This document shows positions 10,103 to 19,314 of a DNA stretch of 64,000 nt, in pieces (position 1 is the first letter of the stretch; each line of letters opens with the position of its first letter). The stretch covers positions 310,001 to 374,000 of the forward strand of contig NZ_FZTC01000015.1 in the NCBI RefSeq assembly GCF_900200035.1, written 5' to 3'. A program made the position numbers and the translations under genes. Below the pieces are notes generated by a model. That model did no database searches and had not been told where the DNA came from. It saw only the letters and a list, made by a program, of their open reading frames with translations. The stretch is from Klebsiella grimontii (GTDB lineage: Bacteria; Pseudomonadota; Gammaproteobacteria; Enterobacterales; Enterobacteriaceae).

Positions 10103-10424
10103 ACGTGCTCCGTAGTGTGAGGAATCCATGCTAGCGCGCGGGGGGCTGGGGCGCAAGGGGACTCAACGTGCGCGACGGAAGAGGCGTTTTGCAATGTCAC
10201 GAAAATAACAAAAAAATTTGATGTTCTCTTTTTTGTCATTTCTGTAATGGCGTTTTGAAATTAATTATCACTTAAAAAACAATGTTATGACTATTTATAA
10301 CGTGAATTGATATGGTGTTTTTTTCTCAAATATTCCTCGATTGTGATAATAAAATAAAAAATCTGTAACAAAAAATAAACAAAACGCTTCTATATTGGCC
10401 CCTTCAATTTTGGGGGGGAGTGAC
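10103..10424. other. AT-rich divergent regulatory region between ybaP and the exbD-like gene
   Basis: These 322 bp hold no gene. The part from about 10190 to 10410 is strikingly AT-rich compared with its GC-rich neighbours. It must contain the promoters of ybaP (minus) and of the exbD-tonB-receptor-exbB-PLD operon (plus). TATATT at 10391-10396 is a possible -10 for the operon, with no good -35. I see no convincing Fur or PhoB box. A run of seven G just before the exbD-like start forms part of its ribosome binding site. Confidence 0.5.
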
Positions 10425-10832
10425 ATGCGTAACTGGAGTGAGCCTAAAAAGAATAAAGCCCATATCGAGCTGATCCCGATGATCGATGTGATGATGTTTC
10501 TACTGGTTTTCTTTGTCCTGATTAGCCTGAATGTGATCCCGGCTCTGGGCTTGAAAACGCAGCTGCCGTCGGCTGGCAGCGCCCAACAGCTTAAACCGCA
10601 AAAAAAAGCCATTATCACCCTCGGCGCCGGCGACCAGCTGCAGCTTGATGGCCAGCCGCTGCCCCTGAATGCGCTGGTCAATACCCTGAAGCAGCAGCAG
10701 CAGGAAAACCAAACCACCACCATTATCGTGAACAGCGATAAAGAGGTTGCGGTGGAACGCCTGATCGCCGTGATGGATACCCTGCGTCAGGGTGGTTTCT
10801 TCTCCATTTCCATTGCCACACGGAAGCAGTGA
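10425..10832 (+). CDS. ExbD/TolR-family biopolymer transport protein
   Basis: This 135-residue protein has the ExbD layout: a short cytosolic start, one membrane helix at about residues 16-36, and a periplasmic domain. The functional aspartate of the family is D21 in the helix (IPMIDVMMFLLVFFVL). With ExbB-like and TonB-like partners it would convert proton motive force into movement of TonB. The ATG at 10425 follows a GGGGGGGAG site. It is first in a five-gene operon, and the next start lies one base after its stop. It is distant from the housekeeping exbD, so I assign no symbol. Confidence 0.9.
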   Translation: MRNWSEPKKNKAHIELIPMIDVMMFLLVFFVLISLNVIPALGLKTQLPSAGSAQQLKPQKKAIITLGAGDQLQLDGQPLPLNALVNTLKQQQQENQTTTIIVNSDKEVAVERLIAVMDTLRQGGFFSISIATRKQ

Positions 10833-10833
10833 T

Positions 10834-11577
10834 ATGTACCTGCTTTATCGCTCACGTCACGTTGTTAGCTGGCTACCCGCCCTTGTCGTCGCCGGATGTT
10901 TACTGTTTGTCAGCCAGCAGGCAGTGCTGCAGGTCAAACCGCATTACGACGATACGGTCATGGAACTGTCGCTGGCTGAACCCGAACCGCCGCAGCCGGA
11001 GCCTGTCCCGGAACCGCAGCCGGAAATACCGCCGCAAATTCAACCTGAGCCGGAACCGGAGGCGGTCGCTGAACCCGTCGTTCCTGCGCCAGAACCCATT
11101 ATCCAGGCCAAACCGGTTGTTAAACCGAAAGCCAAACCCAGGCCCAAACCGGTTGTGAAGGAAAAAGCGCCGAAACCGCAGGCGATCGCGGCTCCACAGC
11201 CCGCCGCCGTTCGTCGCCCGGCGAGTAAACCGGCCCCGCCGCCTTCTCCCCCGGCGCCGAAGGCGAACGCGCAGGCGGTGGAAAACGGCTATCTGCAGGC
11301 GCTGCGCCGGGAGCTGGAGCAGCGCAAGCGCTACCCGAGCGGCCGTCAGGCTTCGCTGGAGCGCCCGCAGGGCAACGTGGAGGTCTGGCTGGAGGTTGAC
11401 CGCAGCGGCAGAGTGCTGGCTTCCGGTATTGCCAGCAGGGCGCCGAACATGCTGCTCAATCGCGCTGCGCTTAGTTCCCTGCAAAGCATCAGCCAGCTGA
11501 AGCCCTTCCCTGAAGAGGCTTTTGCCGGACAAAGCAGCAAAAAATTTACCGCGACGTTTAATTATCAGGCGCCATAA
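10834..11577 (+). CDS. TonB-like energy transducer
   Basis: This 247-residue protein has one N-terminal membrane helix (about residues 11-28). A long Pro/Glu then Pro/Lys periplasmic linker follows (residues 48-143), then a TonB C-terminal domain from about 150 with the typical RYPSGRQAS and VEVWLEVDRSGRV segments. It spans the periplasm and contacts the TonB box of an outer-membrane receptor, here presumably that of the next gene. The histidine that pairs with a serine in the E. coli TonB helix (S16...H20) is not seen at the equivalent place: SWLPA occurs where SVCIH would be. The start is one base after the exbD-like stop, so translation is probably coupled. Confidence 0.9.
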   Translation: MYLLYRSRHVVSWLPALVVAGCLLFVSQQAVLQVKPHYDDTVMELSLAEPEPPQPEPVPEPQPEIPPQIQPEPEPEAVAEPVVPAPEPIIQAKPVVKPKAKPRPKPVVKEKAPKPQAIAAPQPAAVRRPASKPAPPPSPPAPKANAQAVENGYLQALRRELEQRKRYPSGRQASLERPQGNVEVWLEVDRSGRVLASGIASRAPNMLLNRAALSSLQSISQLKPFPEEAFAGQSSKKFTATFNYQAP

Positions 11578-11611
11578 GCCTAATTAATCATTTGTTTTTA
11601 CAGGAAAAGAA

Positions 11612-13852
11612 ATGAAAAACTTTAATTATTCTGGGATTGCGTTAGCCGTGGTGTCGGCCCTGTTATCGGGGGCCTCGCTGGCGGCGGAAAGCAGCGACGT
11701 GGGGGAGATTAACGTTAAGGGGCAATCGCTCAGCGGCGGTCTGATGGTGCAGGAAGACAGCGGCAAAGCGCGTTCCACCCTGACCAAAGAGGCGATGGAA
11801 AAAGCCCCCGGCGCCAGCAACGCTATCGACATGCTGAAATATACGCCGGGAATGAACGTCAACAGCAATGACGCCAGCGGCCTGAGCGGTATCGACTACA
11901 CCATGCGCGGGATGAACTCGGATCAGATCGGCCTGTCGATGGACGGCATCCCGATTAACGACTCGGGCAACTATGCTGTCTACCCCAACCTGCTGGGCGA
12001 CGCGGAAAACCTTGAGCAGATCTTTGTCACCCAGGGCTCTTCCGAGGCTGACGGCCCGCATATTGGTTCCAGCGGCGGTAATATTGGCCTTGTGACAAAG
12101 CGTCCCTCAAAGGAGTTTGGCGGCTTCGTCAAACAAACGCTCGGCAGCCATAACCTCAGCAAAACTTTCGCTCGTCTGGAGACCGGGGAGTACAACGGTT
12201 TTAGCAACTGGCTCTCGTACTCGCATACTGAAGCCAAAAAATGGCGCGGGGAGGGGCGTAATTATTCCGATAAGTTCGAAATGAACTCGCTGTACGAGGA
12301 TGGCAACGGCAACAGCAGCAACCTGATCATGAAGTATAACCGTCAGGATAACAGCAACTATAATACCCTGAGTAAAGCGCAGTTCGAAGAAGACCCGCGT
12401 CAGGACTACTCGACCACCCCGGTCTACAACAGCAAAGGTCAACTGAGCAAATATTACAAGCTGAACCGTAATCCGTTTGAAACCTTCACCCTCTCTTTTA
12501 CCCAGCGCTTACAGCTGCGCGATAACCTCGCGTTGACCGTTCAGCCCTATTACTACTGGGGTAACGGCGGCAGCTTTACCGGACAAACGGCCTCGGTGCT
12601 GTCCAATACGTCTGATACCGCCGGACAGTACGATCTCAGCAACCTGACTTCCAATACCTACTACCGGCCTTCGTGGACCCAGACCTGGCGGCCGGGCGTT
12701 ACCACGAAATTGAAGTGGGATATTAACGACGAACACAGCCTGGATATTGGCTACTGGTACGAGCGCGCGCGTCAGTCGCAGACCCAGCCGTTTATTAGCA
12801 TTCAGGACGATGGCAACCCGGCGAACGTTTCCGGCAAACCGGGCGGTTCCGATCAGGTTAAAGATGCGAACGGCAATACGGTACAGGGGCGTAACCAGTA
12901 CACGGTGACTCCTGCGCACAAAGTATGGCTTCAGGACAGCTGGTTCGTGACGCCGGACTGGACGCTGGTGGGCGGGCTGGCTTATCAGTATGTAGAACGT
13001 AAAGGCGATAATAAAGGCAGCCTGTATAGCGCTGCGGAAAAACGCCAGGCGACCTACCATGAATTCCTGCCGAACTTTAGCATCAGCTATAAGCCGGATA
13101 GCGAAAATCAGCTGTTCTATAACCTGACGCGCAACATGCGTACGCCACCCAACTACGTGCTCTACAACGTCGGCGATTCGATCAGCACCAAACCTGAGCT
13201 GAGCTGGAACCACGAGCTGGGCTGGCGTTTTCAGCGCGAAGATATGCTGCTGAGCGCGACGCTCTTCTATATGCGCTATACCGACCGGCAGATTTCGACC
13301 ACCAATGCGGATGGTGACTACGAAATGATGAACATCGGCAGCGTGGAGAGTAAAGGTCTGGAGCTGGAGTGGAGCGGTAAGCTGCCGTACAACTTCAACT
13401 ACTACACCTCTTATACCTACACCCATTCCGAACAAAAAGACGACATTGTGAGCAACGGCGGACATCCGCTGCCAACAGCGGGTAAAACGGTGCCAAACGT
13501 ACCGAAAAACATGCTTAACGCGTCGCTGGGCTATGACGATGGTCTCTACTACGGCAGCTTCGGCGGCAAATACGTCAGTTCGTTCTACGGCGATTTGACC
13601 AACGACGAAAAAATCGGGGGGCGCACGGTCTTTGATGTCGCCGCGGGCGTGCATCTGCCGGTGGATAAAAAGATTGTCAAAAGCGCCACTCTGCGCTTTG
13701 GCATCGATAACCTGTTCGATAAACAGTACCTGACCTCCGTCCGCTCGACGACTTTTAACGCGGCGGCTTACGACGGCGTGAAGGCCAGTACCCCGTACTA
13801 CAACGTTGGCGAAGAGCGCACCTTTAGCGTCTCGCTGGAAGCAACCTTTTAA
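11612..13852 (+). CDS. TonB-dependent outer-membrane receptor
   Basis: The 746-residue precursor has a signal peptide of about 24 residues. A short TonB-box-like segment (DVGEINVKG, about residues 30-38) follows. The plug domain runs to about residue 170 with MRGMNSDQIGLSMDGIPI and GGNIGLVTKRPS. The rest is a 22-strand barrel with aromatic-rich strands, ending in phenylalanine (SVSLEATF) as expected for BAM recognition. It should import a specific ligand using the TonB, ExbB and ExbD encoded beside it. The ligand cannot be read from sequence; no siderophore synthesis or periplasmic binding-protein gene is nearby. It begins 34 bp after the tonB-like stop. Confidence 0.93.
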   Translation: MKNFNYSGIALAVVSALLSGASLAAESSDVGEINVKGQSLSGGLMVQEDSGKARSTLTKEAMEKAPGASNAIDMLKYTPGMNVNSNDASGLSGIDYTMRGMNSDQIGLSMDGIPINDSGNYAVYPNLLGDAENLEQIFVTQGSSEADGPHIGSSGGNIGLVTKRPSKEFGGFVKQTLGSHNLSKTFARLETGEYNGFSNWLSYSHTEAKKWRGEGRNYSDKFEMNSLYEDGNGNSSNLIMKYNRQDNSNYNTLSKAQFEEDPRQDYSTTPVYNSKGQLSKYYKLNRNPFETFTLSFTQRLQLRDNLALTVQPYYYWGNGGSFTGQTASVLSNTSDTAGQYDLSNLTSNTYYRPSWTQTWRPGVTTKLKWDINDEHSLDIGYWYERARQSQTQPFISIQDDGNPANVSGKPGGSDQVKDANGNTVQGRNQYTVTPAHKVWLQDSWFVTPDWTLVGGLAYQYVERKGDNKGSLYSAAEKRQATYHEFLPNFSISYKPDSENQLFYNLTRNMRTPPNYVLYNVGDSISTKPELSWNHELGWRFQREDMLLSATLFYMRYTDRQISTTNADGDYEMMNIGSVESKGLELEWSGKLPYNFNYYTSYTYTHSEQKDDIVSNGGHPLPTAGKTVPNVPKNMLNASLGYDDGLYYGSFGGKYVSSFYGDLTNDEKIGGRTVFDVAAGVHLPVDKKIVKSATLRFGIDNLFDKQYLTSVRSTTFNAAAYDGVKASTPYYNVGEERTFSVSLEATF

Positions 13853-13871
13853 TTAACCGGAGGGCACTCTG

Positions 13872-14519
13872 ATGGATGCCAATCTGATTCACGATATTAT
13901 TTTCTACGTTATGTACGCCGCGCTGGCGATCGCCGTGGTGATACTGGTTGAACGCGGCCTCTATTTTTCGTGGGCCCAGCGTCAGGCTTTGCGCTTTGAA
14001 AAGGCGCTGACGCCGGACGTTCGTCGCGCGTCGGAGCTGCCGGAATCGCTGACCGGCCGCAGTAGCCTCCCGCTGACCCTCATTCTGCCGGTGCTGGAGA
14101 AAAAGCAGACGGCGGAAGACCGTGAGGCGATGAGCGATCTGATCGACGCTCAGTATCTGCTCAGCAAACCGCAGATGTCGCGTGGGCTGTGGATGCTTGA
14201 AACCGTTGTCACCGCCGCGCCGCTGCTGGGCCTGCTGGGGACGATCCTCGGTATTATGGATACCTTTAAGGCCCTTTCCGCCTCCGGCGTCTCCGATGCC
14301 AGCATGGTTTCTGCGGGTATGGGGACCGCCCTGTATGCCACCGGCCTGGGCATTGCGATTGCGCTGCTGTGCCTGGTGGGCAATAACTATTTGCAAAGCC
14401 GCATGGAGCGAATCAACGAACTGCTGAAGGTGCTGCTGATCCGCGCCGGCAGCCCGGTCAGCCGTCCGGAGCAGGGCGGCAAACGCTGGGAAGGCCACGA
14501 GGCGCAGCGCTATGCCTGA
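13872..14519 (+). CDS. ExbB/TolQ/MotA-family proton-channel protein
   Basis: This 215-residue protein has three predicted membrane helices (about residues 7-27, 105-128 and 148-172) and the cytosolic loop between the first and second that is typical of ExbB. The conserved TAAPLLGLLGTILGIMDTF segment is the family hallmark. With the ExbD-like protein it would form the proton channel that energises TonB. The gene follows the receptor by 19 bp with a GGAGGG site and overlaps the phospholipase-like gene by 8 bp. The separation of exbB from exbD by tonB and the receptor is unusual. Confidence 0.91.
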   Translation: MDANLIHDIIFYVMYAALAIAVVILVERGLYFSWAQRQALRFEKALTPDVRRASELPESLTGRSSLPLTLILPVLEKKQTAEDREAMSDLIDAQYLLSKPQMSRGLWMLETVVTAAPLLGLLGTILGIMDTFKALSASGVSDASMVSAGMGTALYATGLGIAIALLCLVGNNYLQSRMERINELLKVLLIRAGSPVSRPEQGGKRWEGHEAQRYA

Positions 14520-15762
14520 ACATGGTCAATGCGGGTGGCCGGCAGGCTGCCTGATGAGCGCGCTGGCGGGGAGCTGGATGCTGTTAAGCCAGCCGGTATG
14601 GGCGGCGTTCTCTATACCCGGCTACGAGCTGGTGTATAACGCGCCGCAGGAAACCACCTTACAGGATAACGATTTACGTCATGCCGCCGAAGTCTGGCAG
14701 CAGATGTTCGATGCGGCGCGCAGCCATATCGATCTGGCGCAGTTTTATGTGGCGAATGAAAAAGGCTCTCTGCTGGATGGGGTTCTGGCACGTCTGCGGG
14801 CCGCCGGCGAGCGTGGAGTAAAAATTCGTTTTCTGATGGAGGAGAAGGGCGTGGGCCTTTCAACGCCGGAAACGCTGACGGCCCTGAAAGCGATCCCGAA
14901 CCTGGAATTGCGGGTGATTCCGTTCCATCGGCTGACCGGCGGTATTGTTCACGCCAAGTATCTGCTGGTGGATGGCAAAGAGGCTTTTGTCGGTAGCCAG
15001 AATTTTGACTGGCGCGCGCTGGAACAGATCCAGGAGACCGGTCTGCGCATCAGCGATCCGCAAACGGTGCAGCAGATTCAGGCTATTTTCGATCAGGACT
15101 GGCAGGCGCAAGCTTTGCTGGCGGAGAGTAAGCCGGTACCGAAGCCGGCGCGGCAGGCGGTAGCGTCGGCCCCGCAGGGCAATTATCTGGTTGCCAGCCC
15201 GCGCGATTATAACCCGAGCGGGGTGATTGATTCGCAGGTGGCGCTGCCGCAGCTGCTGGCGAGCGCCAAATCGCGGATCCGGGTGCAGGTGATGGACTAT
15301 GCGCCGCTGGCGTGGGGAGAAAAGGGGAGCCGGCCCTTTTATGCGCCCATTGATAACGCCCTGCGCAGCGCGGCGGCCCGCGGCGTACAGGTGGAGCTGA
15401 TGGTGGCGAACTGGAACCTGAAAAAGCCGGAGGTATTCTGGCTGAAGAGTCTCTCTCTGGTGCCAAACGTTCAGCTAAAAGTGGTGACCATACCTCCCGC
15501 CAGCCGAGGGTTTATCCCCTTTGCCAGGGTGGTACACAGTAAGCTGATGACCATCGACGGTACGACGGCGTGGGTCGGAACCAGCAACTGGAGCGGAGGC
15601 TATTTCGATAACTCACGTAACCTTGAGCTGGTGCTGAATAATGCGTCGATGGCCGCGCGCGTGGACGCGCTTTACAGCCAGCTGTGGAATAGCCGCTATG
15701 CGGCACCGATCAAGGTCGATTTTGATTATCCGGTTCCGCATCCTGGCCGTGAGTTCGAATAG
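14512..15762 (+). CDS. Secreted/periplasmic phospholipase D-superfamily enzyme, PLD3/PLD4-like
   Basis: The 416-residue precursor has a signal peptide ending about residue 31 (SQPVWA). Two HKD catalytic motifs follow: H147-K149-D154 and H342-K344-D349. Around them, GSQNFDWRALEQIQETG and GTSNWSGGYF resemble the corresponding stretches of animal PLD3/PLD4, as do IDNALRSAAARGVQVEL and IPFARVVHSKLM. PLD3 and PLD4 are lumenal 5' exonucleases of single-stranded nucleic acid, also reported as bis(monoacylglycero)phosphate synthases; true phospholipase D activity is not implied. It overlaps exbB by 8 bp and ends the operon. A Klebsiella pneumoniae PLD-family virulence factor (PLD1) has been reported; I recall this but cannot confirm identity. 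Confidence 0.88.
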   Translation: MPEHGQCGWPAGCLMSALAGSWMLLSQPVWAAFSIPGYELVYNAPQETTLQDNDLRHAAEVWQQMFDAARSHIDLAQFYVANEKGSLLDGVLARLRAAGERGVKIRFLMEEKGVGLSTPETLTALKAIPNLELRVIPFHRLTGGIVHAKYLLVDGKEAFVGSQNFDWRALEQIQETGLRISDPQTVQQIQAIFDQDWQAQALLAESKPVPKPARQAVASAPQGNYLVASPRDYNPSGVIDSQVALPQLLASAKSRIRVQVMDYAPLAWGEKGSRPFYAPIDNALRSAAARGVQVELMVANWNLKKPEVFWLKSLSLVPNVQLKVVTIPPASRGFIPFARVVHSKLMTIDGTTAWVGTSNWSGGYFDNSRNLELVLNNASMAARVDALYSQLWNSRYAAPIKVDFDYPVPHPGREFE

Positions 15763-15775
15763 ATAAATCGGCTGA

Positions 15776-15810
15776 GGTTTCCCCTCTCCCGAAGGGGGAG
15801 AGGGGAAACC
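15776..15810. terminator. Long hairpin between the PLD-like gene and copA
   Basis: A perfect 15-bp stem (15776-15790 with 15796-15810) with a 5-nt loop lies between the convergent stops, 14 bp after the PLD-like gene and 26 bp after copA. It shares the CCCTCTCCC/GGGAGAGGG core seen at 262-282, so it is also a dispersed repeat. A bidirectional terminator role is likely. Confidence 0.65.
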
Positions 15811-15835
15811 TGTTTCGCCCTCGTCAGAGGCTGCC

Positions 15836-18337
15836 TTATGCTTTGGGCTTAAAGCGCAGCAGACGGTTGGCGTTGCTCACGACGGTAATCGAAGAGAGCG
15901 CCATGGCCGCGCCCGCTACCACCGGGTTGAGCAGCGTTCCGGTCAGCGGCCACAGGATCCCGGCGGCAATCGGAATGCCCAGCGAGTTATAAACAAACGC
16001 CCCCAGCAGGTTCTGCTTCATATTACGCAGCGTGGCCTTAGCGATTTCCAGCGCATCGGCGACGCCGTTCAGGCTATGGCGCATCAGGGTGATAGCCGCC
16101 GTTTCAATGGCGACATCGCTGCCGCCGCCCATGGCGATGCCCACATCGGCCTGCGCCAGCGCGGGCGCATCGTTGATACCGTCGCCGATCATCGCCACCT
16201 GGTGCCCCTGGCTTTGCAGGCGTTTAATCGCATCGGCTTTACCGTCCGGCAGCACTCCGGCAATCACCTCATCAATGCCCGCCTCTTTGGCGATAGCGTT
16301 GGCGGTGGTGGGGTTATCTCCGGTCAGCATCACCAGCCGATAGCCCTGGCGGTGCAGCCTGGCTAATGCCGCCACGCTATCTTCGCGCAGCGGATCGCGG
16401 ATGGCGAACAGCGCCGCCGCCTGACCATCCACCGCCAGCAGTACCGGCGTCGCGCCCTGTGACGCCTGGGCGATCATTTCGTCTTCTATTTCAGCCGTTG
16501 CAATCTTGTGCTCATTCAGCAGCGCCTGGTTACCGAGCAGCAGACGGTGGCCTTCGGCTTCGCCGCTGACGCCCAGCCCGCGCAGCGTGCGGAAATTATC
16601 TACCGCAGGCAGGCGTTGGTCTGCGGCTTTGTCGAGGATGGCGCGCGCCAGCGGGTGACTGGAGCCTTGTTCGAGAGACGCCGCCAGGCGCAGAGCGGCG
16701 GATTCATCCATAGCGGTAAAGGTTTTTATCGCCACCACCTGCGGTTTACCCTCGGTGAGGGTACCGGTTTTATCAAAGACCAGCGTATCGAGGGTGCTGG
16801 CGCGCTGCAGCGCATCGGCGTCGCGCACCAGTACCCCGAACTCCGCTGCGCGGCCCACGCCTGAGATAATCGACATCGGCGTCGCCAGCCCCAGGGCGCA
16901 CGGACAGGCGATAATCAGCACCGTGGTGGCGATCACCAGGGTGTAGACAATTTGCGGCGCCGGGCCAAAAAAGTACCAGATTGCGGCGCTGAACAGGGCT
17001 ATCGCCACGACCGCCGGGACGAACACGGCGGAGATTTTGTCCGCCAGTTGGCCGATTTCAGGTTTACTGCTCTGCGCCTGGCGCACCATACGGATAATGC
17101 GCGCCAGCGTGGTTTGGCTGCCGACGGCGCTGGCGGTAAACAGCACGCTGCCGTCCTGCACCACGGTCCCGGCATGAACGGCGTCGCCGTCGCCTTTTTG
17201 CTGCGGTACCGGCTCGCCGGTGAGCATCGCTTCATCGAACCAGGCTTCGCCCTGGCTAATGACCCCGTCGACAGGTACGCGATCGCCGGTGGTCAGACGC
17301 AGGGTCATTCCCGCCTGAACCTCCGCCAGCGGCAGATCTTTTTCGCCTTCGTCGGTGACCACCCGCGCTGACGGCGGGGTTAAATCGAGTAGTTTTTCCA
17401 GCGCTTTCGAAGAGCGCTGGCGCGCGCGGGCTTCCAGCATATGGCCGAGGTTAATCAGACCGATAATCATCGCGCTGGCTTCATAATAGAGGTGGCGTGC
17501 TTCCATCGGAAACCACTGCGGCCACAGGTTGACGCTCATCGAGTAGAGCCAGGCGACGCCGGTACCCAGCGCCACCAGCGTATCCATCGTCGCGGTGCCG
17601 TTCTTCAGGCTTTTCCACGCGCTGCGGTAGAAATGGCCACCGGCAAACACCATCACCGCCAGCGTGACAACCCCGATAGCCAGCCACAGGGAGCGGTTAT
17701 CATCGCTGACCATCATGTTGTCGCCGATCATCCCCCAGCCCATGACCGGGATACCGACCAGCAGGGCGACGATCGCCTGCCAGCGGAAGCGCTTCATGGT
17801 GGCGACAGCGGTTTCCTGCTGACGCTCGCGGCGTTCGAGGTCGTCTTCGATGGCTTCCGCGCCGTAGCCCGCTTTCTCTACGGCCTGGACTAATTCTGCG
17901 GCGGACGCGCTGCCCATCACCAGCGCAGTGCGTTCCGCCAGGTTAACCCGCGCCTGTGAGACCCCCGGTACCGCCGCAAGCGCGTTTTGTACCCGAGAAA
18001 CACAGCTGGCGCAGCTCATGCCGTTGATCAACAGCTGCTGGCTGTCATCTTCGTCACGGGCTGCCGGAAGCTCAGTGGTGGCCGCTGTCAGCGCTTCCGG
18101 CGGGATTGATGATTCTGCCAGCGGTTTAGCCTTTGGGTGGCTGAGCTCCGCGCCGTATCCGGCCTGTTTAATGGTCTCAATCAGCGCTTCCGCGCTGGCG
18201 CTGCCCGTCACGTGAGCTTCGGTAACGGTCACTTCCGCCTGCTCAACGTCGGGACGCTGTTCCAGGCTCTCTTTTACCCGTTTAACGCAGTGGCCGCAGG
18301 AGAGGCCATCAAGCGCAAGGTCGATAGTGTTAGACAT
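15836..18337 (-). CDS. copA: Copper-exporting P1B-type ATPase CopA
   Basis: This 833-residue inner-membrane pump exports Cu(I) from cytosol to periplasm. Two N-terminal heavy-metal domains carry CxxC sites: GLSCGHC at about 12-18 and GMSCASC at about 107-113. The membrane CPC motif (ACPCALG), the phosphorylation site DKTGT, the TGE actuator motif (LTGEPVP) and the GDGINDAP hinge are all present. ATG at 18337 follows AGGAG. It is divergent from cueR and carries a CueR-type promoter. In E. coli glsA and ybaT separate copA from cueR; they are absent here. Confidence 0.97.
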   Translation of the reverse strand: MSNTIDLALDGLSCGHCVKRVKESLEQRPDVEQAEVTVTEAHVTGSASAEALIETIKQAGYGAELSHPKAKPLAESSIPPEALTAATTELPAARDEDDSQQLLINGMSCASCVSRVQNALAAVPGVSQARVNLAERTALVMGSASAAELVQAVEKAGYGAEAIEDDLERRERQQETAVATMKRFRWQAIVALLVGIPVMGWGMIGDNMMVSDDNRSLWLAIGVVTLAVMVFAGGHFYRSAWKSLKNGTATMDTLVALGTGVAWLYSMSVNLWPQWFPMEARHLYYEASAMIIGLINLGHMLEARARQRSSKALEKLLDLTPPSARVVTDEGEKDLPLAEVQAGMTLRLTTGDRVPVDGVISQGEAWFDEAMLTGEPVPQQKGDGDAVHAGTVVQDGSVLFTASAVGSQTTLARIIRMVRQAQSSKPEIGQLADKISAVFVPAVVAIALFSAAIWYFFGPAPQIVYTLVIATTVLIIACPCALGLATPMSIISGVGRAAEFGVLVRDADALQRASTLDTLVFDKTGTLTEGKPQVVAIKTFTAMDESAALRLAASLEQGSSHPLARAILDKAADQRLPAVDNFRTLRGLGVSGEAEGHRLLLGNQALLNEHKIATAEIEDEMIAQASQGATPVLLAVDGQAAALFAIRDPLREDSVAALARLHRQGYRLVMLTGDNPTTANAIAKEAGIDEVIAGVLPDGKADAIKRLQSQGHQVAMIGDGINDAPALAQADVGIAMGGGSDVAIETAAITLMRHSLNGVADALEIAKATLRNMKQNLLGAFVYNSLGIPIAAGILWPLTGTLLNPVVAGAAMALSSITVVSNANRLLRFKPKA

Positions 18338-18402
18338 AAATAACTCCTGAATAATTTCCGGTTAATGATTGACCGAACACACTCTTTCATCGAGTATTAG
18401 CA

Positions 18403-18433
18403 AGGTTAAACCTTCCAGCAAGGGGAAGGTCAA
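18403..18433 (-). promoter_or_regulatory. CueR-controlled copA promoter and operator
   Basis: On the minus strand a -35 TTGACC (18433-18428) and a -10 TAACCT (18408-18403) are separated by 19 bp, the overlong spacer typical of MerR-type promoters. The dyad ACCTTCC...GGAAGGT spans 18410-18430. CueR with Cu(I), Ag(I) or Au(I) bound untwists such promoters. The operator ends 12 bp from the cueR start codon, on the other side. Confidence 0.9.
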
Positions 18434-18442
18434 GGGGGAAAG

Positions 18443-18853
18443 ATGAATATTAGCGATGTGGCGAAAAAAACCGGCTTAACCAGTAAAGCGATCCGTTTTT
18501 ACGAAGAGAAGGGACTGGTGACGCCGCCGCTGCGTAGCGAAAACGGCTACCGCAGCTACAGCCAGCAGCATCTGGATGAACTGACCCTGCTGCGCCAGGC
18601 GCGCCAGGTGGGGTTTAATCTGGAAGAGTGCCGTGAGCTGATATTTCTGTTTAACGATCCGTCGCGGCACAGTGCTGACGTGAAACGCCGGACGCTGGAG
18701 AAAGTGGCGGACATTGAGCGCCATATCAGCGAGCTGCAGGGGATGCGCGCGCATCTGCTGGCGCTGGCGGACTCCTGCCCCGGCGATGACAGCGCGGATT
18801 GCCCGATCATCGATAATCTTTCGGGCTGCTGTCACCGCAAAGCGCAGGCTTAA
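18443..18853 (+). CDS. cueR: Copper-responsive MerR-family activator CueR
   Basis: This 136-residue regulator has an N-terminal winged helix-turn-helix ([24 protein letters not shown]) and a dimerisation helix. The metal-binding loop has two cysteines (about C112 and C120 in [13 protein letters not shown]) that coordinate monovalent coinage metals. A C-terminal CCHRKAQA tail follows. It activates copA across the intergenic operator. Its ribosome binding site (AAGGGGGAAAG) lies beside that operator. Its stop overlaps the ybbJ stop region by 4 bp, in convergent orientation. Confidence 0.95.
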   Translation: MNISDVAKKTGLTSKAIRFYEEKGLVTPPLRSENGYRSYSQQHLDELTLLRQARQVGFNLEECRELIFLFNDPSRHSADVKRRTLEKVADIERHISELQGMRAHLLALADSCPGDDSADCPIIDNLSGCCHRKAQA

Positions 18854-19314
18854 CGCCCGGCGGGGAGCTCCCTGACCCGCAGGGTAATCCCCTCAACGGC
18901 GACCACTTCAATCTTGCTGCCCGCCGCGAGGTCTTCATCGGCAATGACCGGCCATGAACTATCGCCCACGCGGACGTGTCCGCGACCGTTAACCAGCGCC
19001 GTTTCCAGCGTAAAGCGGCGGCCAAGCAGCTGCTGCCCGCGCTGATTAAGCTGAGCGTCCGCCGGCTTCTGGCGCTTAACGCGGTTACGCAGCCAGCGCG
19101 ACCATAGCCAGGCCGCCAGCAGGGTCAGCACGGCGAACAGCGTGCCCTGCCACTCCCAGCTCAGCGGCAGCATCCAGACCAGCAGCCCGGTTACGACGCC
19201 GGCAATGCCGCTCCACAGCAGATAACCGTTGCCGCCGAGCATTTCCGCCGCCAGCAGCAGCCCGCCGAGGCTGAGCCAGAAAATATGCGGGTGGGCGAGA
19301 ATCAGCGCGATCAT
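18850..19314 (-). CDS. ybbJ: NfeD-family inner-membrane protein YbbJ
   Basis: This 154-residue protein has membrane helices at about residues 5-30, 32-50 and 57-72 and a C-terminal OB-fold NfeD domain ([23 protein letters not shown]). NfeD proteins accompany SPFH proteins, and the gene follows qmcA with an ATGA overlap. In E. coli QmcA and YbbJ are linked to membrane quality control with FtsH. It converges on cueR. Confidence 0.9.
   Translation of the reverse strand: MIALILAHPHIFWLSLGGLLLAAEMLGGNGYLLWSGIAGVVTGLLVWMLPLSWEWQGTLFAVLTLLAAWLWSRWLRNRVKRQKPADAQLNQRGQQLLGRRFTLETALVNGRGHVRVGDSSWPVIADEDLAAGSKIEVVAVEGITLRVRELPAGR

Noticed and set aside
10228..10256. TTGTCAT and CTGTAAT half-sites resembling a PhoB box before the TonB-PLD operon
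   Set aside because: The two heptamers are 9 bp apart instead of the 11 bp needed, and the match is poor.
10340..10362. AT-rich GTGATAATAAAATAAA as a possible Fur box
   Set aside because: Too few matches to the 19-bp Fur palindrome; AT-rich sequence gives such hits by chance.
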